A DNA stretch of 64,000 bases from JADCRZ01 sp041751095 (GTDB lineage: Bacteria > Bacteroidota > Bacteroidia > Chitinophagales > Chitinophagaceae). Location of the stretch: assembly GCA_041751095.1 (NCBI GenBank), contig JBGSYC010000062.1:24612-88611 (forward strand), given 5' to 3'. Every line of letters starts with the position of its first letter. The stretch's first letter is position 1. This document shows, piece after piece, positions 27,520 to 37,159 of this stretch. The position numbers and the translations under genes are program-made. The notes below the pieces were generated by a model. It ran no database searches. It saw nothing but the letters and a program-made list of their open reading frames with translations, and was not told the DNA's origin.

Positions 27520-28101
27520 TTACTTGCCCACTACAACTTTTGCAAAACGAATAATTTTATCGTTCAACAGGTAACCTTTCTGAACTTCATCAACTACCTT
27601 CCCTTTCATTTCTGGCGTAGGAGCGGGTACTTCTGTAATTGCTTCGTGCATATCAGGGTCGAAATCCTGGTTTATGCTTTCCATAGCTTTAACGCCTTTA
27701 CTTTGAAAAGTGTTTCTTAGCTTATTAAAAACAAGCATGATCCCTTCTTTGATTCCAGAGACGTCTGTACTGCTTTGCAATTGTTTCTGCGCCCGTTCAG
27801 TGTCGTCCAAAACATCAAGAAAAGAGGTGATTACATCTTTGCCGGCAGTCTGGATGAGTTCAAGCTTTTCTTTTGCACTCCTTTTGCGGAAGTTGTCAAA
27901 CTCGGCAGCCTGGCGAAGATATTTGTCTTTTAACTCTGCAAGTTCTGTTTGCAGCCTTTCCAGCTCAGGATCATTGTTCATTGATTCATCCAGATGAGAA
28001 ATCCCCGGAACATCTGAATCAGCATTAATATCAAAGTTCATCTTATTATTATCCTGAAAGTCTTTTCCGTTGCCTGTATTATTCATATCTTTTTCTTTCA
28101 T
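27520..28101 (-). CDS. grpE: nucleotide exchange factor GrpE
   Basis: Releases ADP from DnaK. 193 residues from ATG 28101 (a start six codons earlier is possible). The N-terminus is acidic and Asn-rich; a long coiled coil (LERLQTELAELKDKYLRQAAEFDNFRKRS, about 50-80) leads to the beta domain with MHEAITEVP and KGYLLNDKIIRFAKVVV at the end. It heads the grpE-dnaJ unit. A good promoter lies at 28217-28247, giving a leader of about 110 bases that contains a short inverted repeat. Confidence 0.95.
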   Translation of the reverse strand: MKEKDMNNTGNGKDFQDNNKMNFDINADSDVPGISHLDESMNNDPELERLQTELAELKDKYLRQAAEFDNFRKRSAKEKLELIQTAGKDVITSFLDVLDDTERAQKQLQSSTDVSGIKEGIMLVFNKLRNTFQSKGVKAMESINQDFDPDMHEAITEVPAPTPEMKGKVVDEVQKGYLLNDKIIRFAKVVVGK

Positions 28102-28149
28102 AGTTGTACAAATTGTCACGGCGACCCACCTGATCTTTTGACCTTAGGT

Positions 28150-28164
28150 TCACATTTTTTGTGA
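28150..28164 (-). promoter_or_regulatory. inverted repeat in the grpE leader
   Basis: TCACA-TTTTT-TGTGA lies between the grpE promoter and its start codon, flanked by GGT and ACC that would extend the symmetry. It is not the CIRCE operator. It could be an operator or a leader hairpin; function is inferred only from position. Confidence 0.35.
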
Positions 28165-28216
28165 CAGACCAGGTAAATCTTGTAATAAAAATGTTGTTGG
28201 TGTTATTTTTCGTCCG

Positions 28217-28247
28217 CAAAGGTAAGATTGTCAATTATTTTGCCAAG
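28217..28247 (-). promoter_or_regulatory. Bacteroidota-type promoter of grpE-dnaJ
   Basis: On the minus strand: CTTG, a 19-base spacer, then TACCTTTG, which fits the TTTG / TAnnTTTG pattern of the primary Bacteroidota sigma factor. The start of transcription would fall near 28211. Confidence 0.7.
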
Positions 28248-28353
28248 TAGAAATCAAGGACAAATTGTCGGACAAGCTTTTCTTCCGGCAACCTGGTAAC
28301 CTTCACCCGTGTTAAGCATTTGGGCGTACAATGGCAGGCCTTTCATATATTAT

Positions 28354-28361
28354 TATCTTTG
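28354..28361 (+). promoter_or_regulatory. -7 promoter element of the rRNA methyltransferase gene
   Basis: TATCTTTG matches TAnnTTTG and ends five bases before the ATG at 28367. This makes the upstream ATG at 28331 unlikely as start, because it would lie upstream of the transcript. Confidence 0.6.
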
Positions 28362-28366
28362 CGCCA

Positions 28367-29539
28367 ATGACGAAAGTGTACTTGAAAAATAAGATCAGCA
28401 GGCGTATAGAAGGAGGTCATCCCTGGATATTCGCCAATGAAGTAGATATCCCTGACGCGCCCGGTGAAGGGGGGGAGATCGTTGAGGTATATACAAATGA
28501 TAAGAAGTTTATCGGTAAAGGGTATATCAACGTCAAATCACAGATCATTATACGCTTACTTACCAGAGACAGGACAGAAGAGATCAACGAAGATTTTTTT
28601 TATCATAAATTACTAAGCGCGTGGAATTACAAAAGCAGGATCGGATACAGGGAGAACTGCAGGCTGATTTTTGGGGAAGCCGACTATCTCCCGGCACTGA
28701 TCATTGATAAGTTCAACGATTATTTTGTTGTGCAGACCCTTGCTTTAGGCATAGACAAATGGAAGGCTGCCATAGTAAAAGCTTTAGAAAAAATCTTTCA
28801 TCCCAAGGGTATTTATGAACGGAATGATGTCCCCGTCCGGGAGCTTGAAGGATTAACCCAGCAAAAAGGGTTCCTGTCAGCGCCCTTTGACACAAACATA
28901 ACGGTTCATGAAAACGGGCTCAATTTTCTGGTGAGCCTCGAACATGGGCAAAAAACGGGTTATTTCTTAGATCAGCACGATAATCGGCGGGCCATTCAGC
29001 ATATCGTAAAAAATGCAGCGGTTCTGGAGGTGTTTTGTTATACCGGAAGTTTTTCGATACATGCGGCTCATTACGGGGCATTAAGCGTAACAGGAGTAGA
29101 CATATCAGTGAGTGCTGTTGATCAGGCCCGGAAGAATGCAGAACACAACCAGTTGGGTCACATTTGCAATTTCGAGGCTTTAAATGCTTTTGACATACTG
29201 AAAACGTGGTCAAAGGAAGGAAGGCAATACGATGTTGTCATTCTCGATCCTCCGGCTTTTACAAAAAGCAGGGAAAACATCCAGAACGCAATAAGCGGTT
29301 ACAAAGAGATCAATTTAAGGGGTATGAAACTATTAAGAAAAGGAGGCTTTTTGGTAACAGCTTCGTGTACTAATCTCGTACAGCCTGGATTGTTCCTGGA
29401 GATCATCGATGAAGCTGCCAAAGATTGCAAACGCAGGCTCCGGCAGGTAACCTACCAGACACAGGCAAGCGATCATACCATCATACGGGGAATGGAAAAC
29501 ACGCAGTATCTTAAGTTCCTGATCGTACAGGTGCTATAA
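28367..29539 (+). CDS. class I rRNA (cytosine-C5) methyltransferase, RlmI-like
   Basis: SAM-dependent methyltransferase of 390 residues with an N-terminal PUA domain (MTKVYLKNKISRRIEGGHPWIFANEV, 1-75), a central EEHEE-like domain and the Rossmann catalytic domain with VLEVFCYTGSFSIHAA as SAM motif I and VILDPPAFTKS as motif IV. The late Cys in TASCTN is the usual nucleophile. The RlmI family methylates C1962 of 23S rRNA in E. coli. Start chosen at ATG 28367 because of the promoter element just upstream. Confidence 0.92.
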   Translation: MTKVYLKNKISRRIEGGHPWIFANEVDIPDAPGEGGEIVEVYTNDKKFIGKGYINVKSQIIIRLLTRDRTEEINEDFFYHKLLSAWNYKSRIGYRENCRLIFGEADYLPALIIDKFNDYFVVQTLALGIDKWKAAIVKALEKIFHPKGIYERNDVPVRELEGLTQQKGFLSAPFDTNITVHENGLNFLVSLEHGQKTGYFLDQHDNRRAIQHIVKNAAVLEVFCYTGSFSIHAAHYGALSVTGVDISVSAVDQARKNAEHNQLGHICNFEALNAFDILKTWSKEGRQYDVVILDPPAFTKSRENIQNAISGYKEINLRGMKLLRKGGFLVTASCTNLVQPGLFLEIIDEAAKDCKRRLRQVTYQTQASDHTIIRGMENTQYLKFLIVQVL

Positions 29540-29590
29540 AAAACAGTATAGCAGGGGTAAAAGAGGATGTAAGGATGCAGGGGTGTGCAA

Positions 29591-29920
29591 CTACTTTGCT
29601 ACCTGGAATTTGCCAGACTCTATAATTTTACCGTTTGCATCCCGGATCTGAAAAATATAAACGCCACGGTAAAAATCGCCAAGGTCAATAATATTCCTTG
29701 CGGATACGGCCTTTTGTTCGTAGACTTTTTTACCGATAAAATTAAAAACCTGCAGGGAATAGTTGCTGTTATAGCCTTTATCAAACGTAAAGGTGATCAG
29801 GGAAGATGCGGGATTGGGAAAAAATTTGTAGAACCTGGATTCAGTTTGTTCAAGCGGGGCCTGGCTCATTGCAGAGGTGGAAATCAAGACAATAAATAAC
29901 AGTAAGTAAAAAATCTTCAT
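29591..29920 (-). CDS. minimal T9SS type A sorting-domain protein
   Basis: Only 109 residues: a signal peptide (1-19, ending AMSQ) followed almost directly by a type A sorting domain (KFFPNPASSLITFTFDKGY ... LQVFNFIGKKVYEQ ... GVYIFQIRDANGKIIESGKFQVAK). There is no cargo domain of meaningful size between them. It could be a real miniature secreted protein, a decoy, or the tail of a lost larger gene given a new signal peptide. It lies between the rRNA methyltransferase and the peroxiredoxin. Confidence 0.8.
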   Translation of the reverse strand: MKIFYLLLFIVLISTSAMSQAPLEQTESRFYKFFPNPASSLITFTFDKGYNSNYSLQVFNFIGKKVYEQKAVSARNIIDLGDFYRGVYIFQIRDANGKIIESGKFQVAK

Positions 29921-30048
29921 ACTTGTTCATGATTTATCACCCGGGTACAAGGTATACCCTTTTAACCAAATGTACAAACCGTTTGCCATAATTTGCACAG
30001 GCATAACGTGTAACGCTTAGAATCAGTTTTGATTTAAAGATAATTTAA

Positions 30049-30522
30049 CTACTTCTTCATACTATCCAGCACATGCTTAACGGCTTCAAAGTCGGGCACA
30101 TCTCCGGCACTTTCGAGCACTTCAGCATAGCGAAGAATTCCTTCGCTGTCGATAACGAAAGCGGCACGCCGTGACACGCCTTTCATTTCATAACTGAAGT
30201 TCTCGTAGAAAGCGCCGTAAGCCTGTGATGTCTCTTTATTGAAGTCGCTCAAGAGAGTAAAAGTCAGACGCTGGTCTTCCTTAAATCGCGCGAGCGTATA
30301 GAGGGAATCTACACTTATGCCGATAACAGATACATTCAAATTATTGTAAACGGATATGCTGTCTCTTACCGAACACAATTCTTTCGTACAAACGCCTGAA
30401 AACGCAAAAGGGAAAAACAGCAGCACGATATTCCTGCCCTTATAATCTTCAAGGGTTTCCTTCTTTTTTTCGGTATTGAACAAGCTGAAACCTGGTGCTT
30501 TCCGGCCTATTTCGATTTTCAT
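30049..30522 (-). CDS. peroxiredoxin (AhpC/TSA, thiol-specific antioxidant)
   Basis: Thiol peroxidase of 157 residues. Thioredoxin fold with PGFSLFN at the start, the peroxidatic Cys in PFAFSGVCTKELC (about 38-50) with a second Cys five residues later, and SRRAAFVID before the C-terminal helix. The SGVC in place of TPVC is seen in the AhpE-like and Bacteroidota redoxin groups. Reduces H2O2 and organic peroxides in the cytoplasm. No export signal. Confidence 0.9.
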   Translation of the reverse strand: MKIEIGRKAPGFSLFNTEKKKETLEDYKGRNIVLLFFPFAFSGVCTKELCSVRDSISVYNNLNVSVIGISVDSLYTLARFKEDQRLTFTLLSDFNKETSQAYGAFYENFSYEMKGVSRRAAFVIDSEGILRYAEVLESAGDVPDFEAVKHVLDSMKK

Positions 30523-30668
30523 GAGTGGTGTATGATGGATGATTGTTGTAATTCAATAACCACACATTGCTGATAATGTTGTCGAAACGGGTTACTTAAT
30601 TCTATTTTACAAAGGTTAGAAGCAGGGGCATGAACCCCCAAAATAGCAGCGTCACCAGGAAGCACAGT

Positions 30669-31751
30669 TTAGAACCGGGGGCACAGCACTGCGTTCCTCG
30701 AAGAGTTGTCACGATCAAAGAAGCCGATGTATGATACGGATAGTTCAAAGCCACCTCTGCCCTGGCTCGCGGTTTTAAGCTGCGATACATTCAAATCGTA
30801 GCTGACGGCGACAGATACCGGGCTGTAGTCTATTTTTATAACGGGTATTAACGCATCTTTCCATCGCAAAAAGGCTCCGCCATGTATAACATATGATGGA
30901 AGGTCAGGCTCCCCGACCTTAACGGAATATAATGCGCCACCGATTGTTTCATTTATATTGCCCTGGCGGGAATAATCTGCCTGCAGCGTAAAGTAGGTGT
31001 TATCATCTATCGTATATTTTACTCCTCCGGATGCCACGTATTTGGGATTTAATGCTGCAGAGGCAGAACGGTAAAAGGAATTGTTTGGGCGGTTAACGTG
31101 ATGATAAGCGGCTCCGACAAACATACTATGTCGCTGCGTAACACCAAAGGTAGTGTTGAAGCTGGCTCCAAAGCTTCCGTCGCCCATTGTATACCCCGGG
31201 TTGATAAATGTTTCGCCGTCCGCAACGGATGGATTGAAGGCGGTGCCGTCATACTGGCTATTGGTGGTGATCTTGGAACGGTCGATACGCTTTTGAATGA
31301 TGCCACCCATAAAGCCTACAGATAAATACATTACCTTCTCACTGCTAAGGGATTTATGATAGTTTATGGCAGGGAGGAGATGTGTGGAAGTAAGCCCGGC
31401 AGTCCCTGCCTTATCAAACAGGATTTGCAGACCGGCCGTGATAAAATCGTCTCCCTTGCCAACGGGCATCTTATACTCTGCATTAAACGAGCCCGACCGG
31501 TAAGCATTGGTGAAACTGTTCCATTGATCACGGTAAACACCCTGTATCCTTATGTCTCCGGTGAATATCCCGGCCAGTGAAGGGTTCCTTAGTAAGGGAG
31601 CTTCAAAAAATTGCGAAAAGTGAATATCCTGGGAGTATGCATTGAGCGCCAGTATAAACGTCAATAAAAAGGAGTAGCATATATTTTTCAATGCCGGTAT
31701 TGCATTCCTTATCCGCACGTTGTGACTATTTGAGAAATTGAAGAGTTGCAT
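30669..31751 (-). CDS. PorP/SprF-family T9SS outer-membrane protein (second copy)
   Basis: A 360-residue barrel protein with a long N-terminal lead and a signal ending AYSQ (about residue 41), followed by the family block DIHFSQFFEAPLLRNPSLAGIFTGD and YRDQWNSF, aromatic beta strands and terminal CPRF. Only one base separates its ATG from the stop of the 1444-residue adhesin, so the two are one operon. It most likely serves that adhesin, in the same way as the pair at 12.6-17.4 kb. Confidence 0.93.
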   Translation of the reverse strand: MQLFNFSNSHNVRIRNAIPALKNICYSFLLTFILALNAYSQDIHFSQFFEAPLLRNPSLAGIFTGDIRIQGVYRDQWNSFTNAYRSGSFNAEYKMPVGKGDDFITAGLQILFDKAGTAGLTSTHLLPAINYHKSLSSEKVMYLSVGFMGGIIQKRIDRSKITTNSQYDGTAFNPSVADGETFINPGYTMGDGSFGASFNTTFGVTQRHSMFVGAAYHHVNRPNNSFYRSASAALNPKYVASGGVKYTIDDNTYFTLQADYSRQGNINETIGGALYSVKVGEPDLPSYVIHGGAFLRWKDALIPVIKIDYSPVSVAVSYDLNVSQLKTASQGRGGFELSVSYIGFFDRDNSSRNAVLCPRF

Positions 31752-31752
31752 T

Positions 31753-34700
31753 TTATCTGATTAATGTGACATTTCCCTTGTAGGGGATAATGGATCCGTT
31801 TTCGCAAACAAATTCGATGATATAAACGTACGCATCCGAAGCAGCCGGCCTGCCTTTGAATGATCCGTCCCATCCACCTGCTGCAGAATTGGCCGAAAAG
31901 TTACGCTTTTCAAATACCAGCTCTCCCCAGCGGTTGAATATCCGCATGGACTGGATACGGGTCACCCCTGCTCCGCGGGGATAAAAAATGTCATTATTGC
32001 CGTCACCATTTGGCGTAAAAGTATTCGGAACGAAGTAATTCCTGCTGTTGCATAAAATGTTTACGGTTATTTCCTTTGCATTCGCGCAGCCGTTACCATC
32101 TACAACGTTTACCGTATAAACTGTTGTCGACCTTGGCATTGATACCGGTGCAGGACAATCCACGCAACTTAGGCCCGCAGGAGGCGTCCATTTATAGGTG
32201 ACTACATTCGGGCTATACGTAACCGGTATCTGTACGCTGGAGCCTACCGAAATAATGATCGGTTCTGCCGGAGTAGTAATCTCAGGCAATGATACTATCC
32301 TCACCGTCCGGGTTGTTGTTTTCTTGCATCCTAACGTATTCGTTGCTTCTGCCGTAATCGTGTAAGTACCTTCTTTGGTGTAAGTAATACGCGGATTTTG
32401 CAGGGTGGACGACTCACCGTTACCGAAGTTCCAGTTCCATTTTACCATCGTATCTGGCACTGCCAATACGCCTTTTAACAAAACCGGGGTATTGATACAA
32501 ATCAAAGAATCGCTTTGAATGGATGGATTTGGGGTAGCATATATCCTGATGGTATCTGTAAGTGTTTTACTGCACCCGCTTTCGGTTGTGGCAGTCAACG
32601 ATACGATATACTCGCCCGGAGTGGTAAATGAATGTATTTCATCCTTGTTTGTTGAGGTAGTTCCGTCAGCAAAATTCCACTGGTTCGATATTACGGGCTC
32701 ATTGGTAATGGTAAAATTGGTAAAGAACACCTTTCCTGAATCACAAAAGGCATGCTTGTCGGCCGAGAAGAAGGGCTCAGCGCCTAAAACACGTATATAA
32801 TCATTTGCCGGAACGCCTACCTGGCAATTCAAACTGTCTTTAAGAACAAGTGAGGGCAAATAGGTGCCTGGCGATTTGTAAAAATGTTTGAAGTCGTGTT
32901 GTTGAGAAGTATCGGAGGTTCCGTCGCCAAAGGCAAAACTGAACCTTGTATGAGGAGGCGGGATTACATTAAAATCAACAGTTACGGAATTACACGCCTG
33001 CAACGGGCCATACTTTAGTACAGTGCTGTAGGGATCGTATACACTCACTGTGTGTACGCTGGAATCAACACATCCTCCAAAGCTGGAGGTGAACAGCTTA
33101 GCGGTATAGATACCATAAGTATTGTAAAAATGAACCGGATCTTTCAAAGTGGAAGTGACTCCGTCGCCGAAATCCCAGTAGAATGATTCGTAGTCGGCAG
33201 CTTTATTAAAGAATTTTGTCTCAAGTGGCGGGCAAATGGCAGTAGTGTCCTTTACATCAAAGGCGGGCTTCGATGATTTGATCCTGATATAATTCAACTT
33301 TCGTAATGTGTCACCGCAACCCGCGCTGTCATTTACAATAAGGGTGACCGTATAGCTGCTGTCTTTCCCTCTGTAGGTATGGGCCGGGTTTTTTTGAGTG
33401 GAAACGTTGCCATCTCCAAAATTCCACAAATAGGTTAATGGATTTAAGCCCCTCGAAGAATCGATGAACTGCAAAGGCGTACCCTGGCAAAATGATGTTT
33501 TTTCTGCTCTGAAAGCAACAGCAGGCTTTACGATGCTGATCTGGTGGCTTAAGGTAGAGACATGAGAGCAACCCCGGCTGTCAAGAACGGTAAGCTTAAC
33601 GGTATAATTCCCGGTGTCTTTATACTGATGTCTGAACGGCGGGTTTGTATATGATTGCGTAGTTCCGTCGCCAAAATCAAAAGTCCACTTTGTGATCCGC
33701 CCGGCCAGGCCAGGGGTGGACTGGTCTGAAAAAGTGGCAATGGCGTTTTTACAGCCATATTTCACGTCAGAGGTAAAAGCAGCCGTAGGCCCTGAGATCG
33801 TAATTTTCTTATAACCTGTATCCGCACATTTGTTCTTGTCGATAATGATCAACTGCATGTCAAACGTGCCGTTTTGCCCAAAATAAAAGCCGTAATAAGA
33901 TCCTCCGATAATAGGAGCCCCACCTCTGTACGACCATTGATATTCAGTAATATTCTGCGGATCGTTACCAGTTGCATAAAGAACCACCACCGCATCTTTA
34001 CATACTGTATCGGGGATGCCAGGCGTTGAGATAACCGCTCTTTCGGAAAGCAGGGATACGGTTTGGGTTATGGTATTTGAACATACTCCGTCGGTGACCG
34101 TCAGGCGTACCTGATAATTACCGAGTTTCGGGTAAGTAAATGAAGGATTCCGGGCAGTAGAAGTAGCATTTGTCGGATCACCAAATTGCCAGAAATAAGT
34201 GGCCGAACCCATGCCGGTAGTAACGGACGAGTCGATAAAGCTAACCGCTAATTTCGAGCTGCAATCGACTTTGTAGCCAAATTTCGCTATAGGAGGCAGC
34301 ACGGTGATATAATTGTCTTTTTTTAATGTATTCGGGCAGCCGTTATTGTAGGTTGTTAAGCTGACAGCATACTTTCCGGGGATTTTATATGAATGTACCG
34401 GGTCTTTGAGGGTAGAAGTAGTTCCATCCCCAAAATCCCATGCTGACGCGCCGGATGGAACGGATTGGTTGGTAAACCGGATAACCGAATCAGCACAAGC
34501 CTGCAATGTATCAGAACGGAAGTTGGCCACGGGGAGGGTTCCCGTACTTATTCCGTTAGGAACGGAAGTGGAAGCCACACACCCACCCTGGGTTGTTATT
34601 CTTACCGAAACCGTGTAATTACCCGCTTTTGTATATACATACGAAGGATTGGCAATTGTTGTTGATGAGCCTGGTTCCCCAAAGTCCCACAGGTAATTGG

Positions 34701-36087
34701 TTACGGCGTCTACCGCATTTATTTTTAAAGAAGGCGTATAATTGAATGGGATACATCCGCCCGCTGGTGCATTTGCAAAGCTTACTGTTGGTGCAACAAC
34801 CTTTATGAATTTGCTTTTGGTGATCGTATTGGTGCAACCCGTGGCGTTGGTGATTGTAAGGGTGACATCATATTCCCCGGCAGTAGTATACTGGTGCACC
34901 GGGTCTTTTGAAGCTGATGTGCTTCCGTCTCCGAAATTCCACTGCCATTTTACTGCATCAGGAGAAAGATCCTTAAAGTTTACGCTAAATGGAGATTTGC
35001 AGGATCCCTGTACATTTGAAGAAAAGTCGGTATATGGACCTGTTTGGATTTTTATGGTTTTGGTTAAGGAATCGATACAGGAAGCGTACGTATTGACAAG
35101 CTTTACCTGGTAGGTTCCTGGCCTGGTAAACGTTTTTGTGGGGTTAGCCAGTGCTGATGAAGTACTGTCGCCAAAATCCCACCTCGATGAAACAGGCGCC
35201 GGCGCAGAAGTATTGCGGAAAGACAGCGGGCTGTTAAAACAGGCGCTGTCAGGCCCCGTAAAAGAGGTATTCGTTGAAGTTATGGTAATTGCTTTTCTTA
35301 TACTGTCGCTACATCCAAGCTCACTTCTGGCAATCAGCAGAACATTATAGGTGCCGGTGGTAAGGTAAGTGGTATTGGGGTCAGTGGCGGTAGACGTGTT
35401 TCCGTTTCCGAAGTTCCAGTTATAGGATACGTTACCCGGCGCACTTGTCAGATTTTTAAACGTGGTGTTAAAAGGGCCGGTACAAACACTGGTAAGCGCA
35501 TAATCAAAATTGGCCTTTGCTCCTGATATAACACGGATATATCCGTACTTTACCCTGAAATAAGAACACCCGGTGCTTGTAGTGGTTTTTAACAATACAG
35601 TATAAAACCCGTTTGCCGTATAACTTTTTACAGGGTTTTGCTGCGTGGAGGTAGTGCCATCTCCGAAATCCCATTCCCATTTAACGATTGAGCCCACAGT
35701 AGCCGAAGACATGTCTTTAAACCGTATCACAGCTGGCAGGCAGGCTGTTGTGAGATCAGAGGTAAAGTCCACATTCGGCGCGGCATTAACCGTGATATAG
35801 TTTGTTTTGGTTATCCCGTTGGTGCCATCGGCATTACGCACCACCAGTTTGACTGTGTAAGTGCCGGGGGCATTATATACTGTAGTGGGATTTTGCTGAC
35901 TGGACAATTGCCCGTTCCCAAACTCCCAGTTCCAGAATTTCGGATTCCCGGTTGAAAGGTCTTTAAAATCAACTACTAAAGCAGCACATCCTTGTACAGG
36001 AGTGCCGGAAAAATTTGCAACAGGTGCCTGGCTTTTTCCATATAAGCCTGTGAATATAATACCCGCTAAAAATAAATATCGAATCAA
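31753..36087 (-). CDS. giant PKD-repeat surface protein with type B sorting domain
   Basis: Secreted protein of 1444 residues: signal peptide 1-20, then about fifteen PKD-like domains of roughly 85-95 residues in tandem, each with a core such as WEWDFGDG, WQWNFGDG or FYWDFGDG and a closing YTVKL-type strand; one copy near the middle (YQWSYRGG) is divergent. Near the end comes an Ig-like segment with CVDCPAP, then the gliding-type sorting domain (FVPNTFTPNGDGNNDIFYP ... FNRWGELVFEKRN ... GWDGSFKG ... GNVTLIR). The paired PorP/SprF gene follows at once. A long stalk-like adhesin exported by T9SS is the likely role. Confidence 0.93.
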   Translation of the reverse strand: MIRYLFLAGIIFTGLYGKSQAPVANFSGTPVQGCAALVVDFKDLSTGNPKFWNWEFGNGQLSSQQNPTTVYNAPGTYTVKLVVRNADGTNGITKTNYITVNAAPNVDFTSDLTTACLPAVIRFKDMSSATVGSIVKWEWDFGDGTTSTQQNPVKSYTANGFYTVLLKTTTSTGCSYFRVKYGYIRVISGAKANFDYALTSVCTGPFNTTFKNLTSAPGNVSYNWNFGNGNTSTATDPNTTYLTTGTYNVLLIARSELGCSDSIRKAITITSTNTSFTGPDSACFNSPLSFRNTSAPAPVSSRWDFGDSTSSALANPTKTFTRPGTYQVKLVNTYASCIDSLTKTIKIQTGPYTDFSSNVQGSCKSPFSVNFKDLSPDAVKWQWNFGDGSTSASKDPVHQYTTAGEYDVTLTITNATGCTNTITKSKFIKVVAPTVSFANAPAGGCIPFNYTPSLKINAVDAVTNYLWDFGEPGSSTTIANPSYVYTKAGNYTVSVRITTQGGCVASTSVPNGISTGTLPVANFRSDTLQACADSVIRFTNQSVPSGASAWDFGDGTTSTLKDPVHSYKIPGKYAVSLTTYNNGCPNTLKKDNYITVLPPIAKFGYKVDCSSKLAVSFIDSSVTTGMGSATYFWQFGDPTNATSTARNPSFTYPKLGNYQVRLTVTDGVCSNTITQTVSLLSERAVISTPGIPDTVCKDAVVVLYATGNDPQNITEYQWSYRGGAPIIGGSYYGFYFGQNGTFDMQLIIIDKNKCADTGYKKITISGPTAAFTSDVKYGCKNAIATFSDQSTPGLAGRITKWTFDFGDGTTQSYTNPPFRHQYKDTGNYTVKLTVLDSRGCSHVSTLSHQISIVKPAVAFRAEKTSFCQGTPLQFIDSSRGLNPLTYLWNFGDGNVSTQKNPAHTYRGKDSSYTVTLIVNDSAGCGDTLRKLNYIRIKSSKPAFDVKDTTAICPPLETKFFNKAADYESFYWDFGDGVTSTLKDPVHFYNTYGIYTAKLFTSSFGGCVDSSVHTVSVYDPYSTVLKYGPLQACNSVTVDFNVIPPPHTRFSFAFGDGTSDTSQQHDFKHFYKSPGTYLPSLVLKDSLNCQVGVPANDYIRVLGAEPFFSADKHAFCDSGKVFFTNFTITNEPVISNQWNFADGTTSTNKDEIHSFTTPGEYIVSLTATTESGCSKTLTDTIRIYATPNPSIQSDSLICINTPVLLKGVLAVPDTMVKWNWNFGNGESSTLQNPRITYTKEGTYTITAEATNTLGCKKTTTRTVRIVSLPEITTPAEPIIISVGSSVQIPVTYSPNVVTYKWTPPAGLSCVDCPAPVSMPRSTTVYTVNVVDGNGCANAKEITVNILCNSRNYFVPNTFTPNGDGNNDIFYPRGAGVTRIQSMRIFNRWGELVFEKRNFSANSAAGGWDGSFKGRPAASDAYVYIIEFVCENGSIIPYKGNVTLIR

Positions 36088-37159
36088 TTAAGTAGTTTTT
36101 TTGGTTACGCTTCTTTCTTTTAACCGATTCAGGTATTACATTCTTTGATTTCCCAAGCGGTGAGTCTTATCATTTAAAGTGTAATCCTTACAAAACAGGA
36201 CTGCATCATTTCGCAATTTAGTGCAATCAGCAGAACACATTCTTCCTGCCAGCATCTGACCTTTTGTTCACTTCCGCTATTCAGGCAGAGCTTTCGTGAC
36301 TGTTCTGATCAGGTTCATGCAGAATTCTTTTCTGCCGTTCAATAATTATGCTGAATTTCCCTCCCGGTCAAGGTAAGGAATTCAATTTTTCATTTCTATC
36401 AAACGAAAACGTATTTCGTAGAAAAAGATTGCCTTTCTTACAACAACAAAAACCCTTACTTGCTTGTGGCAGACCGTTTTTATTATACTTAATCGATATC
36501 GCGCTTAAATCAGATCGGTATCCAGTAACAAACGAAGAGCACCCCTGAGGCGAGTACCATTGGATTTACAGGATAAAAGGACAAGGTTGCACATCAATGC
36601 GGGCGGAGGGGATTACGGCATATATCTAAGTGGAACTCGTTCTTTGCCTTTTCTGATCAAATTGAACAACCTTCTAACAGCCTGAAGATAGCAACAACAG
36701 GCCTGGTTTCCGATTCCTTACGCCCCCGGTAAAATTCAGACCTTTTGTTACGGCAAAAGCTTACTGCCCCTTCACATTCCGAGACTCACCCATATGGTAA
36801 AAGGTTGCCTTGCCTGCTCAAAACCTGGACAAGTAACGTGCGACAATTGAAGATGTAGGCAAAGATAACTATGTTTCGCCATCCTGTAAGGAAGGAACAG
36901 TTGCTGCATGCAGGTCCGGAATGGCGGATTCGTTGTAATTGTGGGTTGCGGTTAGTCGTTGAAGCATTTAAGAAGTTGGGGCATTTCATATCCGTCCCCT
37001 TCGGCTAACAAATGCTCAACATCGATTAATTGCTCAAATATATTCCAAATGACCAACATAGTTCCGTCCGCCGGAACGATAGCCGAATAAAAATCTCACA
37101 GCTCAAACACGGTTTACGCCAGCCCCAATTTTTTAAAATGCATGGTTGGCGGTTCGTGC
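36088..37159. other. 1.07-kb stretch without a convincing gene
   Basis: Both strands are broken by stops; the longest open frames (66-67 codons) show no recognisable motif. One minus-strand run near 36957-37060, reading WNIFEQLIDVEHLLAEGDGYEMPQ in part, has protein-like composition and may be a remnant of a lost gene. The first 100 bases must hold the promoter of the adhesin operon, but no TAnnTTTG with proper spacing stands out. Confidence 0.5.

Noticed and set aside
28150..28164. CIRCE element upstream of grpE
   Set aside because: The inverted repeat TCACA/TGTGA does not resemble TTAGCACTC-N9-GAGTGCTAA, and no hrcA gene is in the window.
36348..36548. 66-codon plus-strand open frame in the gene-poor stretch
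   Set aside because: Low-complexity, no motif, no supporting context.
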